Below are positions 1 to 10,247 of a stretch of DNA of 64,000 nucleotides, piece after piece; the stretch's first letter is position 1, and each line of letters begins with the position of its first letter. This DNA comes from Marinomonas pontica (GTDB taxonomy: Bacteria; Pseudomonadota; Gammaproteobacteria; Pseudomonadales; Marinomonadaceae): NCBI RefSeq assembly GCF_026191375.1, contig NZ_JAODTL010000041.1:62001-126000 (forward strand), in the 5' to 3' direction. The notes under the pieces were generated by a model. It saw nothing but the letters and a program-made list of their open reading frames with translations. It was not told the DNA's origin and did not search any database. Both the position numbers and the translations under genes were made by a program.

Positions 1-13
1 TGTTCACCTTAAA

Positions 14-28
14 TAAGAATGATTCTTA
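14..28. promoter_or_regulatory. Putative Fur box upstream of chemoreceptor
   Basis: A perfect inverted repeat, ATAAGAAT-G-ATTCTTAT, spans 13-29. Against the 7-1-7 Fur consensus (TGATAAT-n-ATTATCA) the 15-mer at 14-28 matches 10 of 14 positions by eye, with mismatches placed symmetrically. It lies about 50 bases before the start of the chemoreceptor gene. Because the window begins here, it could equally serve a gene to the left. Confidence 0.5.
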
Positions 29-78
29 TAAACACCCCCCAGTAACAGTAACTAATTACCCATAAGGAAATAAACCTC

Positions 79-2091
79 ATGTTGTCTTTCGTTAAGAAAG
101 CCTCGTTGCCTAAACAACTTGGTCTCGGCACGTTCATTGCTATTCTTGTTATATTCACCGTGGTTGTCTTGATCATTGATCGACTGTTTAGTTACGAAAT
201 CAACAATATAGTAACAAGTCACCAAGAAAAAGAAGTCGCACTGATTGCACAGCAACTTGAAACAAAGTACCAGCTACTAACCAAAACGGCCGATCGATTC
301 AGCGATATGCTGGCCACACAGCTCAATACACTGTCGGTGGATACGAGCCAAACTCGTCCGACACTCACCTTGAAAGGTGTTTCACTTAACAGCGATGCCA
401 CCCTACTAAACGAATTCGCACGCTCAGCACAATTAGAAGCCAGCATTTTAACCAAGACCGCAAATGGCTTGGTGCGAATCAGTACGACGTTAAAAAATCA
501 AAATGGCCAAACGGCAACAGATAGCATAGTAACCGTTCCTAGCGCCATCAAAGCATTGCAAACACATACAGCGCAAACGGCTCAGACCACGCTTTGGAAT
601 AAAAAGTACATCAGCCATTATGCCAGCCTAAGCAACCAACCCAATGTGGTCATTGAGCTGCTTATTCCCTATTCCGCTATTTTAGAATCGTCAGCTCAGT
701 CGATTAACAGCATGCAATTTGGTAAAACAGGTTATGCCTACGTCACCGACACAGGGGAAAATGAGGGCACGATTCTTATTCACCCAAGTTTGGCCGGAAA
801 AAACTTGTATTCTGAATTTCCTGATTTAAAAAACATCTTCCAACAGATGTACCAAGCAGACAGTGGAATTGTGACCTATGCGGTAGAAATCCCTGGTAAA
901 GGGAAAGAAGCTCGCTCTTCTAAAGCGCTCTATCAGCATGTAAAAGGCTGGGATTGGGTAGTGACATTAAAATCCTATAACGATGAATACCAAGAAGAGA
1001 TCAATAATATTGTCTGGGCTATTGTCATCGTCTGCGTGCTTGCAGCGTTACTGCTCAGCGCTATTCTATGGTTCTTTATTCGATCGTCTTTGGCGCCATT
1101 GAAAGAGATATCATCTGGACTTCATCAATTAGGTGAAGGCAATTTGGCGTTTCGCTTTAAAACCAAAAAAGACGCTGACAGCAACAACGAGATGGATTTA
1201 TTACAAAACGATGCCATCCAGATGCGTGACAGTTTAATCGCGTTGGTTAATAACATTCTGACCACAAGCAAAGCGTTGTTACAGTCTACTGACGGCATTT
1301 CTTCGGCTAACAATACGCTGCGTAACAGCGCTAATAACAGTCAAGATTCAAGCGCACAAGTGGGTGCCGCGATTTCACAAATCGCCATGTCGATTCAAGA
1401 AGTCGCTCAGAGCTCTAATCAGGTATCGGAAGAATCGGTGGAAGTGCGCCAATTAACCCAAGAAGGTAACAGTGCGGTTGAACAAGTGGAGCACACTGTC
1501 AGTGACTTGTTGCATGCCTTTAGCAAAGCGTCAGACACCATTCAAGAAGTTGAAAGCAGCTCTAAAAACATTGGTGAAGTGGTTACCGTCATTAGTAACA
1601 TCGCCGAGCAGACCAATTTGCTTGCCCTTAACGCAGCCATTGAGGCCGCACGCGCAGGCGAGCAAGGTCGAGGCTTTGCCGTGGTAGCCGACGAAGTTCG
1701 AGTGCTGGCACAACGTACACAGCAATCGACAGAAGAAATCCGAAACGTCGTTGAACGCCTGCAAAATAACAGCCGTTCTGCTGTAAATGAGATGGAGCAA
1801 GGTCGCAATCAAGTTGACGCCAGCGTTCAACAAGCCAATCATGCCAACAGCCTTTTGACAAAGATTTATCAATCCATGCAAAACGTTGAAATTGGTATCA
1901 ATAATGTCGCCGCCGCAACCGAAGAGCAAAGCGTCGCCTCGACTCAAATTCGTCAAAACTCAGAAGATCTTCAAAAGTCGGCATTAGACACATTGGCACA
2001 GGCCAATACCTCGCAAGAGCACAGCCAAAATATCAGTGAGCTTGCTTCTAAGCTGCAGAAGGACTTGGCTATTTTCACATTGAAAAAATAG
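79..2091 (+). CDS. Methyl-accepting chemotaxis protein with periplasmic Cache-type sensor
   Basis: Transmembrane chemoreceptor of 670 residues that passes ligand information to CheW/CheA. It has a short cytoplasmic N-terminus, a first membrane segment at about 17-37, a large periplasmic region (about 38-310) of dCache type, a second membrane segment at about 312-335, a HAMP linker and a signalling domain over the last 220 residues. The conserved hairpin tip ([19 protein letters not shown]) lies near 510-530. The C-terminus has no CheR/CheB-tethering pentapeptide. The ATG is preceded by AAGGAAA. A Fur-like palindrome upstream suggests iron control (inference). The ligand cannot be told from sequence. 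Confidence 0.93.
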   Translation: MLSFVKKASLPKQLGLGTFIAILVIFTVVVLIIDRLFSYEINNIVTSHQEKEVALIAQQLETKYQLLTKTADRFSDMLATQLNTLSVDTSQTRPTLTLKGVSLNSDATLLNEFARSAQLEASILTKTANGLVRISTTLKNQNGQTATDSIVTVPSAIKALQTHTAQTAQTTLWNKKYISHYASLSNQPNVVIELLIPYSAILESSAQSINSMQFGKTGYAYVTDTGENEGTILIHPSLAGKNLYSEFPDLKNIFQQMYQADSGIVTYAVEIPGKGKEARSSKALYQHVKGWDWVVTLKSYNDEYQEEINNIVWAIVIVCVLAALLLSAILWFFIRSSLAPLKEISSGLHQLGEGNLAFRFKTKKDADSNNEMDLLQNDAIQMRDSLIALVNNILTTSKALLQSTDGISSANNTLRNSANNSQDSSAQVGAAISQIAMSIQEVAQSSNQVSEESVEVRQLTQEGNSAVEQVEHTVSDLLHAFSKASDTIQEVESSSKNIGEVVTVISNIAEQTNLLALNAAIEAARAGEQGRGFAVVADEVRVLAQRTQQSTEEIRNVVERLQNNSRSAVNEMEQGRNQVDASVQQANHANSLLTKIYQSMQNVEIGINNVAAATEEQSVASTQIRQNSEDLQKSALDTLAQANTSQEHSQNISELASKLQKDLAIFTLKK

Positions 2092-2110
2092 TCTAACCGC
2101 AAGGAATTTT

Positions 2111-4192
2111 ATGACTCAGTCTGACAACCACCGCCATTGTTTGCTTTTAACAGGCTCGCCAAATGAGGTGCTGTCAGACTTCCGTCAGCTCTGCGAACAT
2201 TTTTCCTCTGTATTGATTTCGGCTCATGATGTGGGCCAATACGATGAGTTACTTGCTTCACCTTCCTCACTCCCCCCTTAAAACGTGTTCTTTTAAACAC
2301 GCTCGACAAGAGCTTGGCAGCAGTCACGATGCCATTTTAGTGGATTTATCTCAGGGTGTTTCAGCCAGTGCATTGGCCATATTGGCAGGTACCGTTCGAG
2401 GTAATGGAGTATTTGCGATTGCACTGCCCAATGAAGATTGGCTCTCAATGACCGATCAGGACTTAGCGAGATATTTGCCTTGGCCTTACGAACCTGCACA
2501 AGTCACTTCAGCGTTTAAGCGCTATCTGCTAGATCAACTTCAAAGCGAGGCATCGCCTTTTCGCTCTGTACCCGATCAGGTTACCGCGCTACCAGCATTG
2601 TCTCCAGTAAACGCCAATGCGCCACTGACCAAAGAGCAAACTGACGCCCAAGCCGATTTGTTTGCAGAACAAGCCAAATCCTATGTGCTTATCGCTCCAC
2701 GTGGACGCGGTAAATCCACCTTGCTTGGCGATTCAATCGCAAAGCTGATTCAAGCAGGAAAGCGCGTTGCTGTTTGCGCACCAAATCAAGAAGCGATTGT
2801 TAGCCTAAAAGCACGCTTTGATCAGCAGATGAATCAAAACCACATAAGCCTGCCTTTTTTTGCGCCTGACGCATTAATAAGCGATTCCTCTTATTGGGAT
2901 TTTTTGTTTGTAGACGAAGCGTCGATGATTCCATTGCCGTTGCTCATGACATTGAACAACAAAGCCGAACATGCTCTTTTTAGCACCACGGACTACGGCT
3001 ACGAAGGCGCCGGGAAGGGCTTTGGCATTCGTTTTTGCCATCATTTAGCTTCGCAAAAAACACCCCATAAACACGCCTTAAAAACACTCACACTGAACCA
3101 ACCGATTCGATGGGGGGAAATGACCCACTTGAGAATTGGATCAACAACTGCTTCTTTTTGGCCCCACCAGAGAACAACGCCAACACCATCAAGGATGTCG
3201 ATAAAGCGACCATCGAATATTCAAAACTGACAGGCGAGCAATGGCTCACCCGCTCGCCATTGCTCGCCGATACCTTCCAATTACTGGTAAGCGCGCATTA
3301 TCAAACCTCCCCAGATAACTTGCGTTGGGTTTTGGACGACCCTTCAGTATCAACACATGTATTGCATCGCGCCGGACAAGTACAAAGTGTTGCCATAATG
3401 ACAAAAGAAGGCAATTTACCAAACACACTAAGCCAAGAAGTGATGCAGGGAAAACGCCGACCAAGGGGGCACTTGGTGCCGCAGTCCTTACTGGCCCATG
3501 AAGGAATAGAAAACGCGGGACAGTTCACTTACTGGCGCATCAGTCGTATTGCCACCGACCCAAGTCTGCAAAATCAAGGCTTAGCGTCTCAATTGCTGGC
3601 GCAAATAAACAGCGCAGCACAGCAAAATTGCGACTTCTTGTGCAGTAGTTTTGCGGCGACCATCGATGTGGTGTCTTTTTGGTTAAAAAATGGCTATGTT
3701 CCCATCAGAATGGGCACCGCCAAAGATCACGCCAGCGGCGGCTATTCGCTGATGGTGGTAAAACCCATATCAGACTCAGCACGCCACTTAACCAGCAAAT
3801 GGCAAGCCACCTTCATTGAGCAATTTACCCTCAATCTACTGCTGCAATATTCTGATTTACCCACGGAATTGATTCTGCTTATGTTGGGACAATGCTCGCC
3901 AGCGCAAGGTAAACTCCCCACTCTGGCGCAATTATCAGCAAAAGACTTACAGGATATTGCGTTGTTTGTAGAGCATCACCGTCCTTTTGACAGTATCCGT
4001 GCTGTTTTCCTCAAAGCAACGCTATCGCTTGCCCTACAAGGTCAATTAGACTCCCAAAAAGCCACTCATAGACTGTTATTAGAAGCCGCATTAGGCAGAA
4101 ACACCGAACATTCTCGCCAAGACGCCAAGTTAGCGGGCAAAAAAGCCATGCATCAAAGTTTCAAAGCCATCTTATCGACACTCCTTCTTTAA
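2111..4192 (+). CDS. tmcA: tRNA(Met) cytidine acetyltransferase TmcA, interrupted by two compensating frameshifts
   Basis: TmcA makes N4-acetylcytidine at the wobble position of elongator tRNA-Met, using ATP and acetyl-CoA. The ATG at 2111 follows AAGGAA. In order the protein shows an N-terminal DUF1726 region, a helicase-like core with Walker A (PRGRGKST, near residue 195) and a DEAS Walker B (near 267), a GNAT domain (RIATDPSLQNQGLASQLL, near 480-500) and a C-terminal tRNA-binding region. The frame is lost at C6 (2272-2277, one base too many) and regained at G6A3 (3112-3120, one base too few). Corrected, it is 693 residues, the normal family length, with motifs intact. Two opposite homopolymer shifts suggest base-calling error rather than a dead gene. 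Confidence 0.88.
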
Positions 4193-4222
4193 AATGGGTG
4201 AATACCCACCCATTTTTAAATT
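4191..4222 (+). terminator. Rho-independent terminator of tmcA
   Basis: AAAATGGGTG and CACCCATTTT pair around a six-base loop. The hairpin overlaps the tmcA stop codon and is followed by further T residues. Confidence 0.75.
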
Positions 4223-4328
4223 CACCATGTGTGCAATCCCCCTATTACATACAGTTTAGTCTTTTAAAAATGCAGCCATTTATTTTTTATTTATAACAAA
4301 ATCAATAGGTTAAAAACAAATTAAAGAA

Positions 4329-4346
4329 TTGGCACAGATTGTGTAA
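4329..4346 (+). promoter_or_regulatory. Weak candidate sigma-54 promoter for dctPQM
   Basis: TTGGCACAGATTGTGT has the -24 GG followed by exactly ten bases, but the -12 element reads GT instead of GC. It lies about 105 bases before the dctP start. It is worth listing because the linked DctB/DctD pair is of the sigma-54 type, but the match is imperfect. Confidence 0.3.
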
Positions 4347-4449
4347 ACAGTATGACAAGCGCCACCTGTTTTGCTCGGTCGGTTTTGGTAACAAATCCTA
4401 CTAAAAGTCAGGTAAACAATAATAATTCAGTTTTTGGAGTCTTATAAAA

Positions 4450-5442
4450 ATGAAAAAAATCAGCTTAGCTCTTACATCTCTAGCACTTACTCTTTCTGCT
4501 GGCACAGCGATTGCGAACTGTGACCCAGGTGAGCGTGTTGTTAAATTCAGCCACGTAACAGGCGGTACTACTCACCCTAAAGTGGTTGCGGCAAATAACT
4601 TTGCAGAACGTGTAAACACAGAAATGAATGGCAAATTGTGTGTTGAAGTTTTCCCTAACTCCACACTATTTGGTGATTCAAAAGAACTTGAAGCCCTACT
4701 ACTAGGTGATGTTCAACTACTTGCTCCATCATTGTCTAAATTCGGTTCTTACACAGACAAATATGGCGTATTCGATCTTCCTTTCATCTTTAAAGACATG
4801 GATCACGCGATCCGTTTCACCAAAACACCTGAAGGTAAAAAACTTCTTACAGAGATGGATGAATACGCAGGTTTTGTTGGTCTAGGATACTGGATGTCTG
4901 GCATGAAATATTTCTCTGCCAACAAACCTCTTTTGGTTCCTAGTGATGCGAAAGGTTTGAAATTCCGCGTACAAACGTCTGACGTTGCTAAGCAAATGAT
5001 CGCAGCGATGGGCGCATCTCCTCAAGCAATGGCATTCTCTGAAGTATACGGTGCCTTGCAAACTGGCGTTGTAGATGGTCAAGAAAATACGTGGTCAAAC
5101 ATCTACACGAAAAAATTCTACGAAGTACAAGACAGCACAACAGAAACGAACCACCAATTGTTGGCTTACTTATTCATGACATCGTCTGAATTTTTGAAGA
5201 GCCTATCTCCAGAAGACCGTGCTCAGTTCACTCAAATTGCGGATGAAGTTACTCAAGCAGCTAACTTGAACGTAAAAGCAGCAGAAGCGGCTAACCGTGA
5301 AAACATCCTAAAAGCCGGCGGCAAAATCAATACGCTGTCACCAGCTCAGCGCCAAGAATGGGTGGACACTATGAAACCCGTTTGGAAGCAATTTGAAAGC
5401 TACATCGGTAAAGATTTGATTGACGCTGCTGCCGGCGCTTAA
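4450..5442 (+). CDS. dctP: TRAP transporter substrate-binding protein DctP
   Basis: Periplasmic receptor of a TRAP transporter, 330 residues. It begins with a clear signal peptide (MKKISLALTSLALTLSAG, cleavage near residue 22). The body has the DctP fold signature: a receptor lobe with FSHVTGGTTHPK, the LFGDSKELEALLLGDVQ stretch, and the substrate-carboxylate Arg region (GLKFRVQTSD). The family typically binds C4-dicarboxylates such as succinate, fumarate and malate. The ATG follows TTTTTGGAG. It is the first gene of dctP-dctQ-dctM and is separated from dctQ by a stem-loop, a usual arrangement that lets the binding protein be made in excess. Confidence 0.92.
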   Translation: MKKISLALTSLALTLSAGTAIANCDPGERVVKFSHVTGGTTHPKVVAANNFAERVNTEMNGKLCVEVFPNSTLFGDSKELEALLLGDVQLLAPSLSKFGSYTDKYGVFDLPFIFKDMDHAIRFTKTPEGKKLLTEMDEYAGFVGLGYWMSGMKYFSANKPLLVPSDAKGLKFRVQTSDVAKQMIAAMGASPQAMAFSEVYGALQTGVVDGQENTWSNIYTKKFYEVQDSTTETNHQLLAYLFMTSSEFLKSLSPEDRAQFTQIADEVTQAANLNVKAAEAANRENILKAGGKINTLSPAQRQEWVDTMKPVWKQFESYIGKDLIDAAAGA

Positions 5443-5462
5443 TCACTCTACTACCCAGCAGT

Positions 5463-5486
5463 GAGCTGACCTTAGCAGGTCAGCTC
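5463..5486 (+). terminator. Intercistronic stem-loop between dctP and dctQ
   Basis: GAGCTGACC and GGTCAGCTC form a perfect nine-base stem with loop TTAGCA. No strong T-run follows, so it is more likely a 3'-end stabiliser or partial terminator of the dctP message than a full stop. Confidence 0.6.
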
Positions 5487-5603
5487 TTGTGATTTCCCCT
5501 GTGCTCACTTGATAACGGCCTGATGTTGGCCAACCTCAGACACAGATGACACCACTAAGCTGCTTTTTACTCTGTTCTGGTCCACTTAGTTAAGGAGACC
5601 CCC

Positions 5604-6281
5604 ATGGCACTTTGGCCGCATCTTTACTTACTTATTTTCATCATTATTCTTTGGGTGCTGGAAAAACGCTTCCCAAAAGTCATGGAACGAGCGGAAGAAA
5701 ACCTGTTAATCATCGTTATTTCTTCCATCATGGCGGTATCGTTTGGACAGGTTATCGCACGTTACGGCTTTAACACAGGCTGGGACGCCGCACTCGAATT
5801 TAATACCGTTGCCTTTTCATGGTTGATCCTTTTGGGCATGAGCTACGGTATCAAAACGGGCCTTCATCTTGGCGTCGACATTGTGCTTAACGCCGTTCCA
5901 AAACGCATCACAAAAGCCTTGTCTTTATTTGGTGCGGCGGCGGCCATGCTATACGGTCTGATCCTGCTCGATTCCACTTGGTTGGCGATGTTGGGTGTCG
6001 ACGTTAGTGGTGGCGCAATCGAATATTGGTTAAAAATGTTCAAAATCGGCATAGGCTCTGAAGAATTGCGTTACCCAGAATTTGTTCAAGAAATGTTTGG
6101 TTTACGTCCACGCGTCCATCGTTGGATTGTGTTGGTTATTCTGCCAATCAGTTTGGCTCTACTTTCTTACCGATCTCTGCAAGCCTTTATTGATATCGCA
6201 CGTGGCAAACGTGACATGTTGATCAGTGGTCATGAAGCGCAAGATCTTGTTAAAGAAAATCAAAACGTCTTGAAAGACTAG
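5604..6281 (+). CDS. dctQ: TRAP transporter small permease DctQ
   Basis: Small membrane subunit of the TRAP transporter, 225 residues. Hydrophobic segments are seen near 5-20, 32-50, 70-90, 110-130 and 175-195. It contains the family-typical stretch around RYGFNTGWDAALEFNTVAFSW and the following LLGMSYGIKTGLHLGVD. AAGGAGACCCCC precedes the ATG. It lies 16 bases before dctM and is presumably co-translated. DctQ and DctM form the membrane complex that takes substrate from DctP using the sodium gradient (family knowledge). Confidence 0.9.
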   Translation: MALWPHLYLLIFIIILWVLEKRFPKVMERAEENLLIIVISSIMAVSFGQVIARYGFNTGWDAALEFNTVAFSWLILLGMSYGIKTGLHLGVDIVLNAVPKRITKALSLFGAAAAMLYGLILLDSTWLAMLGVDVSGGAIEYWLKMFKIGIGSEELRYPEFVQEMFGLRPRVHRWIVLVILPISLALLSYRSLQAFIDIARGKRDMLISGHEAQDLVKENQNVLKD

Positions 6282-6297
6282 GCGTAGGAGCTTAATT

Positions 6298-7911
6298 ATG
6301 GAATCAATCATTCTATTTTCACTGGTTATTGTCCTGCTATTTATTGGCTTGCCAGTGGGTATCTCGTTGGGCTTATCGTCCATCTTGTTTATTACTTTTT
6401 TCTCACATGACTCTTTGTCATCGGTTGCTATTTCTCTGTTTGGGGCGGGTCAGCACTATACGCTGTTGGCTATCCCGTTTTTCATTATCGCTTCGTCTTA
6501 TATGTCGACAGGCGGCGTAGCGAAACGTTTGATTAATTTCGCGATTGCCAGTGTTGGTCATTTCCGTGGTGGCTTAGCGATGGCGTCTGTGTTGGCGTGT
6601 ATGATGTTTGCGGCCTTGTCTGGATCGTCTCCAGCAACAGTGGTTGCCATCGGCACTATCGCCATTGCGGGTATGACTCAAGTAGGTTATTCAAAAGAAT
6701 TCGCCGCAGGCATCATTGCTAACGCGGGTACATTGGGTATTTTGATCCCACCATCCATCGTAATGGTAGTGTATGCGGCGTCCGTAGACGTGTCTGTTGG
6801 TCGTATGTTCTTGGCTGGGGTTATTCCTGGCTTGATGGCTGGCGGTATGTTGATGTTGGCCATCTATGTGGTAGCGCGTATCAAAAAGCTACCAGCGGAA
6901 GAATGGAAAGGCTTTGGCAATCTAATTCGTGGTGGTAAAGAAGCGGGCTGGGGCTTGTTCCTAGTTGTGATCATCATGGGTGGTATTTACGGTGGTGTGT
7001 TCACGCCAACAGAAGCGGCGGTGGTTGCGGCGGTTTACTCTATGTTCATCGCACTGTTTGTTTACCGTGACATGGGCCCGTTAAAAGGCCAAACATGGAC
7101 AAACGACAACGACGCACCTCATGCGCGTGTTGGCTTTAACGGTACCGTTTATGGCGTGTCATTCTTCCTAGTGTGGGAAATCATGTCGTTCTTCATGTTC
7201 GCTGACAGCGAAACAGTGACAGGCGGCGATCGTGCTACTTGGGGTGCGATCATGTCCGTTGCCTTGGCGATCTTCTACGTTTACAAACGTTCTAGCAAAC
7301 TAGAACAATCGATTGGCGCTTGTTTGACGGCGGGCATGCCAATTTGGGGTCGTAACTTATCTATGATGCTTCGTGGTTTCTTCCCATCTTTGTTTGGCGA
7401 AGAGTCTCGCAAAGTTATGTTGGAAGGCACAAAAACCACCATCATGCTGATGTTTATCATCGCCAACGCTTTGTTGTTTGCGCATACATTATCGGCAGAG
7501 CGCATTCCACAAATGATCACCGAGTGGATGCTTGGTGTCGGCTTTAACTGGTTTACGTTCCTAATCGCTGTCAACATCTTGCTGTTGATCGGTGGTCAGT
7601 TCATGGAACCATCTGGTCTATTGGTTATCGTTGCCCCTGTGGTGTTCCCAATCGCAATGGAGTTGGGCGTTGACCCGATTCACCTAGGTATCATCATGGT
7701 GGTAAACATGGAAATCGGTATGATCACACCACCGATTGGTTTGAACCTGTTCGTAACGTCCGGCATCACCGGTATGAGCTTGGCGCGTGTGGTAAAAGCC
7801 GCCATGCCATTCGTACTCGTATTGATGGTGTTCTTGGTGATGGTGACTTACATCCCTGCATTGTCTACCGCATTGCCTTACAGCATCATGGGACCAGAGA
7901 TCGTTCAATAA
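6298..7911 (+). CDS. dctM: TRAP transporter large permease DctM
   Basis: Large membrane subunit, 537 residues, highly hydrophobic. DctM signatures are present: LFIGLPVGISLGLSS near the N-terminus, the SGSSPATVVAIGTI helix-loop, the NAGTLGILIPPSI motif and, near the C-terminus, GMITPPIGLNLFVTSGI. The usual length is about 430. The extra length sits between about residues 255 and 385, where a hydrophilic stretch (ending GEESRKVMLEG) separates the two halves; longer variants are known in the family. The start is supported by TAGGAG. A strong terminator follows. Confidence 0.92.
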   Translation: MESIILFSLVIVLLFIGLPVGISLGLSSILFITFFSHDSLSSVAISLFGAGQHYTLLAIPFFIIASSYMSTGGVAKRLINFAIASVGHFRGGLAMASVLACMMFAALSGSSPATVVAIGTIAIAGMTQVGYSKEFAAGIIANAGTLGILIPPSIVMVVYAASVDVSVGRMFLAGVIPGLMAGGMLMLAIYVVARIKKLPAEEWKGFGNLIRGGKEAGWGLFLVVIIMGGIYGGVFTPTEAAVVAAVYSMFIALFVYRDMGPLKGQTWTNDNDAPHARVGFNGTVYGVSFFLVWEIMSFFMFADSETVTGGDRATWGAIMSVALAIFYVYKRSSKLEQSIGACLTAGMPIWGRNLSMMLRGFFPSLFGEESRKVMLEGTKTTIMLMFIIANALLFAHTLSAERIPQMITEWMLGVGFNWFTFLIAVNILLLIGGQFMEPSGLLVIVAPVVFPIAMELGVDPIHLGIIMVVNMEIGMITPPIGLNLFVTSGITGMSLARVVKAAMPFVLVLMVFLVMVTYIPALSTALPYSIMGPEIVQ

Positions 7912-7957
7912 CGGTCTCATTTACCCAAACTGTAAGCAGAAAATTTATAGAGTTTAG

Positions 7958-7979
7958 CGCCCTTCGGGGCGTTTTTTTT
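7958..7979 (+). terminator. Rho-independent terminator of the dctPQM operon
   Basis: CGCCC-TTCG-GGGCG hairpin with a UUCG tetraloop, followed by eight T residues. Confidence 0.9.
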
Positions 7980-8007
7980 GCGCTCGACTCTGCAGATGTC
8001 CTTCAAA

Positions 8008-8751
8008 CTACAGCAATACAATCGCTTGCCAAATCAAGCGCAGCGCCATGATGGTCAATACAATGTTAAAGATCCGATGAAAATGACGATCTGGCATACG
8101 TTTCAGCAATCTAAGACCCACCCAAGTTCCTAGCGCACCACTCAACACCATACAAAACAATAACGGCAGCCAAGCGCCTAAAGGAAAACCTGCCGCTTCA
8201 AACACGGTTACTTTTAAAACATGTTGCAATGACATGGCCGTGGCAAACGTGGCAACGGTGCGAAATCGATCCGCATGAATCTGTTTTACAAATGCCGCGA
8301 CCAAAGGCCCTGTCGCTCCAGCAAACAAGGTGATAAATGTCGTAACGGCTCCCGCTATGACGGTTCCCCATGTGCCTAAAATCATTTTGGGTAATGTTGG
8401 CCCCCAGCATAAATACAAAATAAACAAAGCAATGGTGAGATACATAATCGCCGGTGGTAAAGCCACCAAGACAAAGCTACCAATAAAGGCTCCCAGCAGT
8501 GCACCAGGCAAGAAAGCCGCAATCAGCTTCCAATCGATATGTCGCCAGCTCATCGCCGCTCTGCCTGCGTTTGAACCCAACTGAGCAACACCATGCAACG
8601 GAATAATCAACTGAGGCGGTAGCACTTGCGCCATCACACCCAATAGCATCACACCACCGCCAGCACCAAAGCTCGCGGTGAAAAAAGACGTGAGCCCTGA
8701 CACAACCACCAACAAGACGACAATGTGCGGGGAAACTTGCTCAAATAGCAC
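8008..8751 (-). CDS. TauE/SafE family sulfite-exporter-like membrane protein
   Basis: Integral membrane protein of 247 residues with about eight hydrophobic segments and the TauE/SafE (DUF81) pattern: a glycine-rich GAGGGVMLLG near the N-terminus and a repeated half with FAGATGPLVAAF. The family exports sulfite, sulfonates or related anions; the substrate here is unknown. The first in-frame start is GTG at 8751 with no good ribosome site. An ATG at 8765 lies one base out of frame across A6 (8754-8759), so the true N-terminus may be four or five residues longer if that run is miscounted. It sits between the TRAP operon and dctD but may be unrelated. Confidence 0.8.
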   Translation of the reverse strand: MLFEQVSPHIVVLLVVVSGLTSFFTASFGAGGGVMLLGVMAQVLPPQLIIPLHGVAQLGSNAGRAAMSWRHIDWKLIAAFLPGALLGAFIGSFVLVALPPAIMYLTIALFILYLCWGPTLPKMILGTWGTVIAGAVTTFITLFAGATGPLVAAFVKQIHADRFRTVATFATAMSLQHVLKVTVFEAAGFPLGAWLPLLFCMVLSGALGTWVGLRLLKRMPDRHFHRIFNIVLTIMALRLIWQAIVLL

Positions 8752-8888
8752 AGAAAAAAGGTCATAGGCACCGATTTCGTAAGGAGGGAAACAAGGGAGA
8801 ATAGCAAAATGGGCAGTAAAAATCTTAGCCTGCCCATTCTTATCAGTGATACAGAAAATTAGGAGTTAAAAAGAGACTATTTAGGCAA

Positions 8889-10247
8889 TTACTGCTTATA
8901 AAGGTCTTTATCCAAATCATACTTACGCATTTTGTCGTAAAGCGTCTTACGCGGTAAGCCAAGCGCGTCCATGGTGTCTTTAATAGACCCTTTTTGACGC
9001 AACAACTCCTGCTCTAACAGCGTTTTCTCAAAGCGCTCCATTTGCTCAGGCAATGTCATGACCCCTGGGTTATTTTCATTGATAATGATTTGATCAAATT
9101 CAAAAGACCCCGCTTCCCCCATTAGGACATAACGTTCCGCAAGGTTTCGCAGCTCACGCACATTGCCCGGCCAGTCGTAGCTCAATAAACTGTGCATTCG
9201 CGCCGCAGACAATGGTTCAGATTCACGCTTGTACTGAGCAATAGCCACCAAACAAAAGTGCTGCCACAGCAATGAGATATCGTCTTTTCTCTCTCGCAAT
9301 GGTGGAATATCCACACGTACAACGTTAAGCCGATAATACAAATCTTCGCGGAAAGTACCGCCTTCACTTAGCTGTTTCAGATCAACTTTGGTCGCGGCCA
9401 AAATCCGTAAATCCAAGTCGATGGCCGTGTTAGACCCCAAACGCTCCAAGCGTCGCTCTTCTAACACTCGCAATAAACGAATTTGCATCGACATGGGCAT
9501 GCTTTCTATTTCATCTAAAAATAGCGTGCCACCGTTCGCGTGTTCGAGCTTACCGATCCGTTGCGTTTTAGCATCGGTAAACGCGCCTTTTTCATGACCA
9601 AACAGCTCAGATTCCATGATCGAATCAGGCACCGCGCCGCAGTTAATCGCCACAAAAGCATGACCACGCCGGGAACTGTGTTCGTGAATATAACGGGCCA
9701 CCAGCTCTTTACCGGTTCCCGTTTCACCTTGAATCAGAATATCTGCAGCGGTGTCCGCCACATGCAACAAAGCCTGACGTAAACGATGAATACCCGGTGT
9801 GTTGCCAATGATACGAGGCCCCGGAGCGTTTTGCGCAGCCAACTCTAGACGTAAATTGCGGTTTTCAAGGGTTAAGCGGCGTTTCTCTGAGGCTCGACGA
9901 ACCACCTCTATAAAGTCTTCATTCGAGAACGGCTTTTCAATAAAGTCATACGCGCCGTCACGAATCGCACTCACCGCCATGCTAATGTCACCGTGCCCCG
10001 TGATCAGAATGAACGGAATTTCTGCATCAATTTTTTTGACGTCTTCAAACAGCTCTAAACCACTTTTGCCGGGTAAGTTAATATCGCTCACAATCACCCC
10101 AGACCAATCCAGTGACAATTGCTCAATCACACCTTGAGCGGTTGCAAACTCAGTCACATCAAAATCTTCAAGTTGCAATGTCTGAGAAATCGCGATGCGA
10201 ACCGCTTGTTCATCATCGATCAATAAAACTTGCTTGCTGTCCGGCAT
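8889..10247 (-). CDS. dctD: Sigma-54-dependent response regulator DctD
   Basis: NtrC-family activator of 452 residues: receiver domain 1-120 with acidic pair D11-D12 and phospho-acceptor D55 (VSDINLPGKSG), AAA+ domain about 140-375 with Walker A (GETGTGKE) and sigma-54 contact loop, and a Fis-type helix-turn-helix at the C-terminus (DTMDALGLPRKTLYDKM). The contact loop reads GAFTDA rather than GAFTGA. Its ATG overlaps the dctB stop (TAATG), so the pair is translationally coupled. By family and by proximity to dctPQM it probably activates dicarboxylate uptake when phosphorylated by DctB (inference). Confidence 0.9.
   Translation of the reverse strand: MPDSKQVLLIDDEQAVRIAISQTLQLEDFDVTEFATAQGVIEQLSLDWSGVIVSDINLPGKSGLELFEDVKKIDAEIPFILITGHGDISMAVSAIRDGAYDFIEKPFSNEDFIEVVRRASEKRRLTLENRNLRLELAAQNAPGPRIIGNTPGIHRLRQALLHVADTAADILIQGETGTGKELVARYIHEHSSRRGHAFVAINCGAVPDSIMESELFGHEKGAFTDAKTQRIGKLEHANGGTLFLDEIESMPMSMQIRLLRVLEERRLERLGSNTAIDLDLRILAATKVDLKQLSEGGTFREDLYYRLNVVRVDIPPLRERKDDISLLWQHFCLVAIAQYKRESEPLSAARMHSLLSYDWPGNVRELRNLAERYVLMGEAGSFEFDQIIINENNPGVMTLPEQMERFEKTLLEQELLRQKGSIKDTMDALGLPRKTLYDKMRKYDLDKDLYKQ

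Noticed and set aside
1531-1956. 141-codon open frame on the minus strand inside the chemoreceptor gene
   Set aside because: It lies wholly within a well-supported chemoreceptor in the opposite strand, has no ribosome site and reads as non-protein-like text.
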